Shown here: positions 60,968-64,000 of the stretch, one piece after another
Layout of the letters: every line of letters begins with the position of its first letter
Numbering within the stretch: position 1 is the stretch's first letter
NCBI GenBank assembly: GCA_963969495.1
Contig: OZ018324.1
Coordinates: 141,232,355 to 141,296,354 of the forward strand
Reading direction: 5' to 3'
Length of the DNA stretch: 64,000 nucleotides
Source: Ceratothoa steindachneri
Taxonomy: Eukaryota; Arthropoda; Malacostraca; Isopoda; Cymothoidae
Made by a program: the position numbers and the translations under genes
The notes under the pieces: generated by a model
Database searches by the model: none
Told to the model about the DNA's origin: nothing
What the model saw: the letters and a program-made list of their open reading frames with translations, nothing else

Positions 60968-61850
60968 TTGTCGAAGAGAGAACGTTAGCACCCCCTATAA
61001 CCAAATGTCTACCTGTGGCGCCTAAGAAAGATGTACCTTCACACGCAGACGGCGCCAAGGGAGCAGCGAGAATTGCGCGCAGCCAGATGACCCGGGTTGG
61101 GTTCTCTTTCTCTCCCCGTCACATCGCCTGATCGGAGCCATTCATACGGCGTTGGAGAGCTTCGCGCGAGGCTGTGATGCCCGCCAAGAATATCCCATGC
61201 CCTGGCACGCCTAGGCTAATAAGAATCCTGTCCCCATTTAGGGAGCCTCCGTCGACTAACTTCCCCTGAGGCAGTAAAAATACGTCAGGAAAAGATTTGA
61301 GAAATTAGTACATTACAGTAGCGTCTTGATGCCCCCTCTCTCAAAGGCTTCCAGCTATGAATTCGAGGCGCCATCTCTACCGGACCTTGCTCTTATCTAA
61401 GGCCAGAGTTCCCGACGACAGGGATCTATCCCTCGGTTATTGACTTTGTTCAATGAGTGGATACTCCCTGGCTCATTTCTCAGCGAGGTTAAAGAAGAAT
61501 GAATCTTGCAAGTTCAACTTTGCAGCGCCCAGTTTACTCACCACATTCAATGCTCCAATCAATTATGCTTTACATGAATCTCCAGAATAATTGCGGTCTC
61601 CAATCTTCTCTGGAAGCAATCACAGTGCATCCTCTCTCAGACTCTTATACCCATCAAGTCCCTTCTATCCCTCCCCCCGTTTGGCTTCGCCGGTTTCATT
61701 TTATTCATTGTCAGTTAATTACTCCTTCTATTTATATTTTATTTGTATATAGTAAAGATATATATTTTTCTACTATTAGTTTCTCTAATTCCAGAACCAC
61801 TAAGAATTGATTATTTAGGCCAACCGCACTCGATTTTTGTTTATTTAACC
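60968..61850 (+). mobile_element. LTR-like GC-rich island
   Basis: A block starting near TTGTCGAAGAGAG, similar to the start of the block at 41876, with a GC-rich body and a T/A-rich end. Frames 61499-61810 and 61743-61985 lack motifs. The resemblance of the start and the composition suggest an LTR, but no second copy is present. Confidence 0.3.
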
Positions 61851-62659
61851 CTCGCACTGGGCTCTGTATCCCGATCTTCTGGCGAGTCCTCTTCATGGTC
61901 ATCCTACGATAGTATGCCCCAAGTAATCGTGCATGACAGTGAATTTATTGTGGTCAGAGCTTACAAGGGGAAGCAGCTTATCTAATACTACTAGTGAGGT
62001 GTACCCTTTTTCTCTTACAAGGGTGGATATACGGCAGCCATTAGTCTTTTCCGATTTGAATTTAAGGCCCCCATGGGTATTTTTATCAAATAAGAAGTTT
62101 ACCTAGTGGCCGGCGGCGCTTGAGCTGCTTCACAACACCGGATGAGAGCATTCCGCTGGTAATAACGGGAGTGCTTCACGTGGCCTAGATCTGTTGGAAA
62201 GGGGGAAGGGAGTTACTTCTGAAGTGGGACTTCTGGGGCAGTGGGTCTTTACGTGGACAAATAAACCACAGGAGAAACAAATAATGGGTCTCCTGGGGAA
62301 GAATTAGTTAGAAGTGTTCGACGCGTATGGTTTTACGTCTCGATGTTCAGCGAGAAGTGTGGTTTTGGCTTTGAAGTCCCATTACATTTACAACCTTGCT
62401 CTAATTGTTCGGAATGAATTTACTCTTATTTTACTTCGAATTGGAGGAAGGAGATGCCATCTTCTGACTTTCCTTCGGGTAGCAACAATAGCTAGCCAAA
62501 TAAACATCAGCCTCTTCTAGTTACTCTCTGGACGTAAGGCATTTCCGGCCCTTTAAAAAAGGCCTGATTTTGGCCGGATCTGCAACCAACACCTGGTCCT
62601 TTAGGAGGAAGTCAACGAGGGCATCATAATCATGTAGGAGCTTTGATGCACCAGTCAAA

Positions 62660-62965
62660 AGTTGAGGTCACGCTGGGGAGTGTATCAAAACTGACGGTAA
62701 ATTTGGCCTGGTTGAATGCGGACATGCCTAAATTCCGATTGGTAAAAGTCCTAGGTCATGTTGTACGCCACCAGTTATTGAGGTTTTAATGTGGAGTAAT
62801 CATTTGTCGTTTCCAGGAAAGAAAGTTGAATATATCTTGAGGTTAGATGTTTAATAAAGTTATTGAGCCACTCCATCTGCCTCAATGTCCTAATGATTAA
62901 TTGCAAAATTCTTTTCGATATGAAATAGGAATGCTCAAAAATCCTCACCTTCTTTGAAAACTGGG
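62660..62965 (+). pseudogene. Ty3-type reverse transcriptase fragment
   Basis: The plus strand reads KLTVNLAWLNADMPKFRLVK, then VLGHVVRHQ and, after stops, FPGKKVEYILRLDV. This follows the end of a Ty3-type RT and its connection (L-T-V-N-L-A-K-x-E-F ... L-G-H-V-V-G ... F-P-x-P-K-x-K-x-x-x-x-x-F-L-G). It is short, with several stops, and lacks the catalytic core. The gap 61985-62660 shows no motif. Confidence 0.65.
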
Positions 62966-62973
62966 ATCTAAAC

Positions 62974-63225
62974 TTACGCAGTATGTGGGACAAAGGACTT
63001 CAATCTGATCGACAACGACTCATCCCTGGTCCTATCCATTTTTATCTCATGATGGTAGATTCCTTCCCTTTCTTCTGGTTCTTCTCTTTTGGTCCTTTCA
63101 TCTTGTTGAATGTAGGCTAGCAGCTCCTCTCCACTGAGCTCAAGCGACTCCCCTTGCGACATAAATTTGTTGAATGACGAAGACATTCTTACGCGTTTGA
63201 CCAACTTTTTGATGGAAGCACCACA
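62974..63225 (-). pseudogene. gag-like N-terminal fragment on the opposite strand
   Basis: The minus frame contains MSSSFNKFMSQGESLELSGE and ELLAYIQQDERTKREEPEER, a short folded start followed by a charged coiled-coil. This is the usual beginning of gag in a group of Ty3-type elements. It ends after about 70 residues. It faces the RT fragment at 62660-62965, so the two come from different insertions or an inversion. Confidence 0.6.
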
Positions 63226-63252
63226 ACAAAGGGAATTAGTAGTTAAATGCAC

Positions 63253-64000
63253 AACCGGAGTGCTGGTAGATTTTGGCGGACCTACAATAATTCACCAAAA
63301 ACAAAAAACAAAACAGAACGGGATTATTTCGCACGGCGGGAATTTTTAATCACAACCGGTATATTCACTTTGGATTTATACGAGACTGCGTTGTTCCGAA
63401 AGCACCGAGAATACACAATACCCTCCCAAATCAAATGTTACATTTTACTAACGACAGATGAAATGGGGCCTTAAAATGACAAAAATACAAACTTTCAATA
63501 CGGTAGGCGATTTGGGGGCTGAAAGGGGTAAGGTTTTACGTGAAGCGCTATCACAAACTTTAAATTCGAACAAAAAACAGAATACGCACATAAAACAAAA
63601 GAAATGTGAAATTGGTAAAGTCGTTTTCTATAGTTTCAAACTAGAACCATTATTACAAAGTATAAGAACGCCCCTAAGTATCTGATACAAGTCTAAAACA
63701 AATGAGACCAAATAATACTACACGTGACCGTAAAAGACCTGATACCAGATTATATATATTATGCCGTAGGGTCAAAGTCGCTGAGTGATATTGTACTGAC
63801 TCTCCTCATACGGAACAGGGAGGGGAGATTCAAAATAATGAGGACAATCGGAGTGCGTAAGACACAATAACGAACTGAGTGCGATAGTAAGCCTAAGTTA
63901 AACAAATCCTAAGGGTTCCGAGTTGAGAGAAACTATTAATAGAAAAATACTTTACCATATAGAAAAAGGAATATAAGTAATTCTACAATGGATATACAAC
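63253..64000. other. stretch without recognisable gene
   Basis: Might include the 5' LTR or leader of the minus-strand gag fragment, but no repeat, primer-binding site or motif confirms it. Confidence 0.4.

Overview
This window is a eukaryotic, intron-era repeat landscape rather than a gene-dense locus. The background is AT-rich, there are long (TA)n tracts, compound (TC)n/(TA)n and (TA)n/(GA)n microsatellites, and nearly every recognisable protein fragment belongs to a transposable element. The mixture (Penelope-like elements with GIY-YIG domains, an I-type LINE with RNase H, other LINEs, Ty3-type LTR elements, piggyBac, Tc1 and mariner copies, plus an uncharacterised family I associate with arthropods) suggests an invertebrate, most likely an arthropod and perhaps a decapod crustacean. 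That is inference; a cephalopod or other marine invertebrate is not excluded. I found no convincing host gene, tRNA, rRNA or CRISPR array.

Layout: 0-3.0 kb, microsatellites and a Penelope-like element (PLE1, minus strand) with an almost intact reverse transcriptase, a broken GIY-YIG domain and a hammerhead-like tail. 4.6-5.95 kb, a GC-rich LTR-like island containing an ~80-bp minisatellite. 7.4-9.9 kb, a composite satellite of G/T-rich minisatellite blocks alternating with ~122-bp AT-rich units. 11.97-13.7 kb, a decayed copy of an uncharacterised protein family with an in-frame internal duplication. 14.7-15.4 kb, a Tc1 transposase relic. 19.8-20.4 kb, a PLE endonuclease tail. 20.9-22.15 kb, a decayed LINE reverse transcriptase. 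22.5-23.7 kb, a second PLE (PLE2). 23.9-24.96 kb, an LTR-like island. 24,973-25,939, an internally deleted mariner with matching ends. 27.1-28.75 kb, a LINE whose catalytic YADD has become YAND. 29,344-31,504, an internally deleted Ty3-type LTR element. 32.3-37.1 kb, an eroded I-type LINE. 39,507-42,952, a piggyBac element with both ends and TTAA duplications, carrying an LTR-like insert. 43.3-46.6 kb, a PLE fragment and another LINE. 47.6-49.65 and 50.77-54.23 kb, two copies of a diverged direct duplication; the second has received a non-autonomous Tc1/mariner element and an LTR-like insert. 54.35-55.4 kb, a (TA)n-centred inverted repeat and a third PLE tail with the best hammerhead core. 55.4-58.25 kb, an LTR-like island and a gag-only LTR element. 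60.97-63.2 kb, an LTR-like island and fragments of two opposed Ty3-type elements.

Nothing here looks like a working multi-gene system. The most informative signals are structural: hammerhead-like motifs in the PLE tails and (TA)n tracts beside two of them, a (TA)n tract of very different length in the two LTRs of one element, an occupied/empty insertion pair inside an old duplication, a full piggyBac with subterminal repeats, and the composite satellite. Domain identities come from remembered family motifs and were not verified by a database search.
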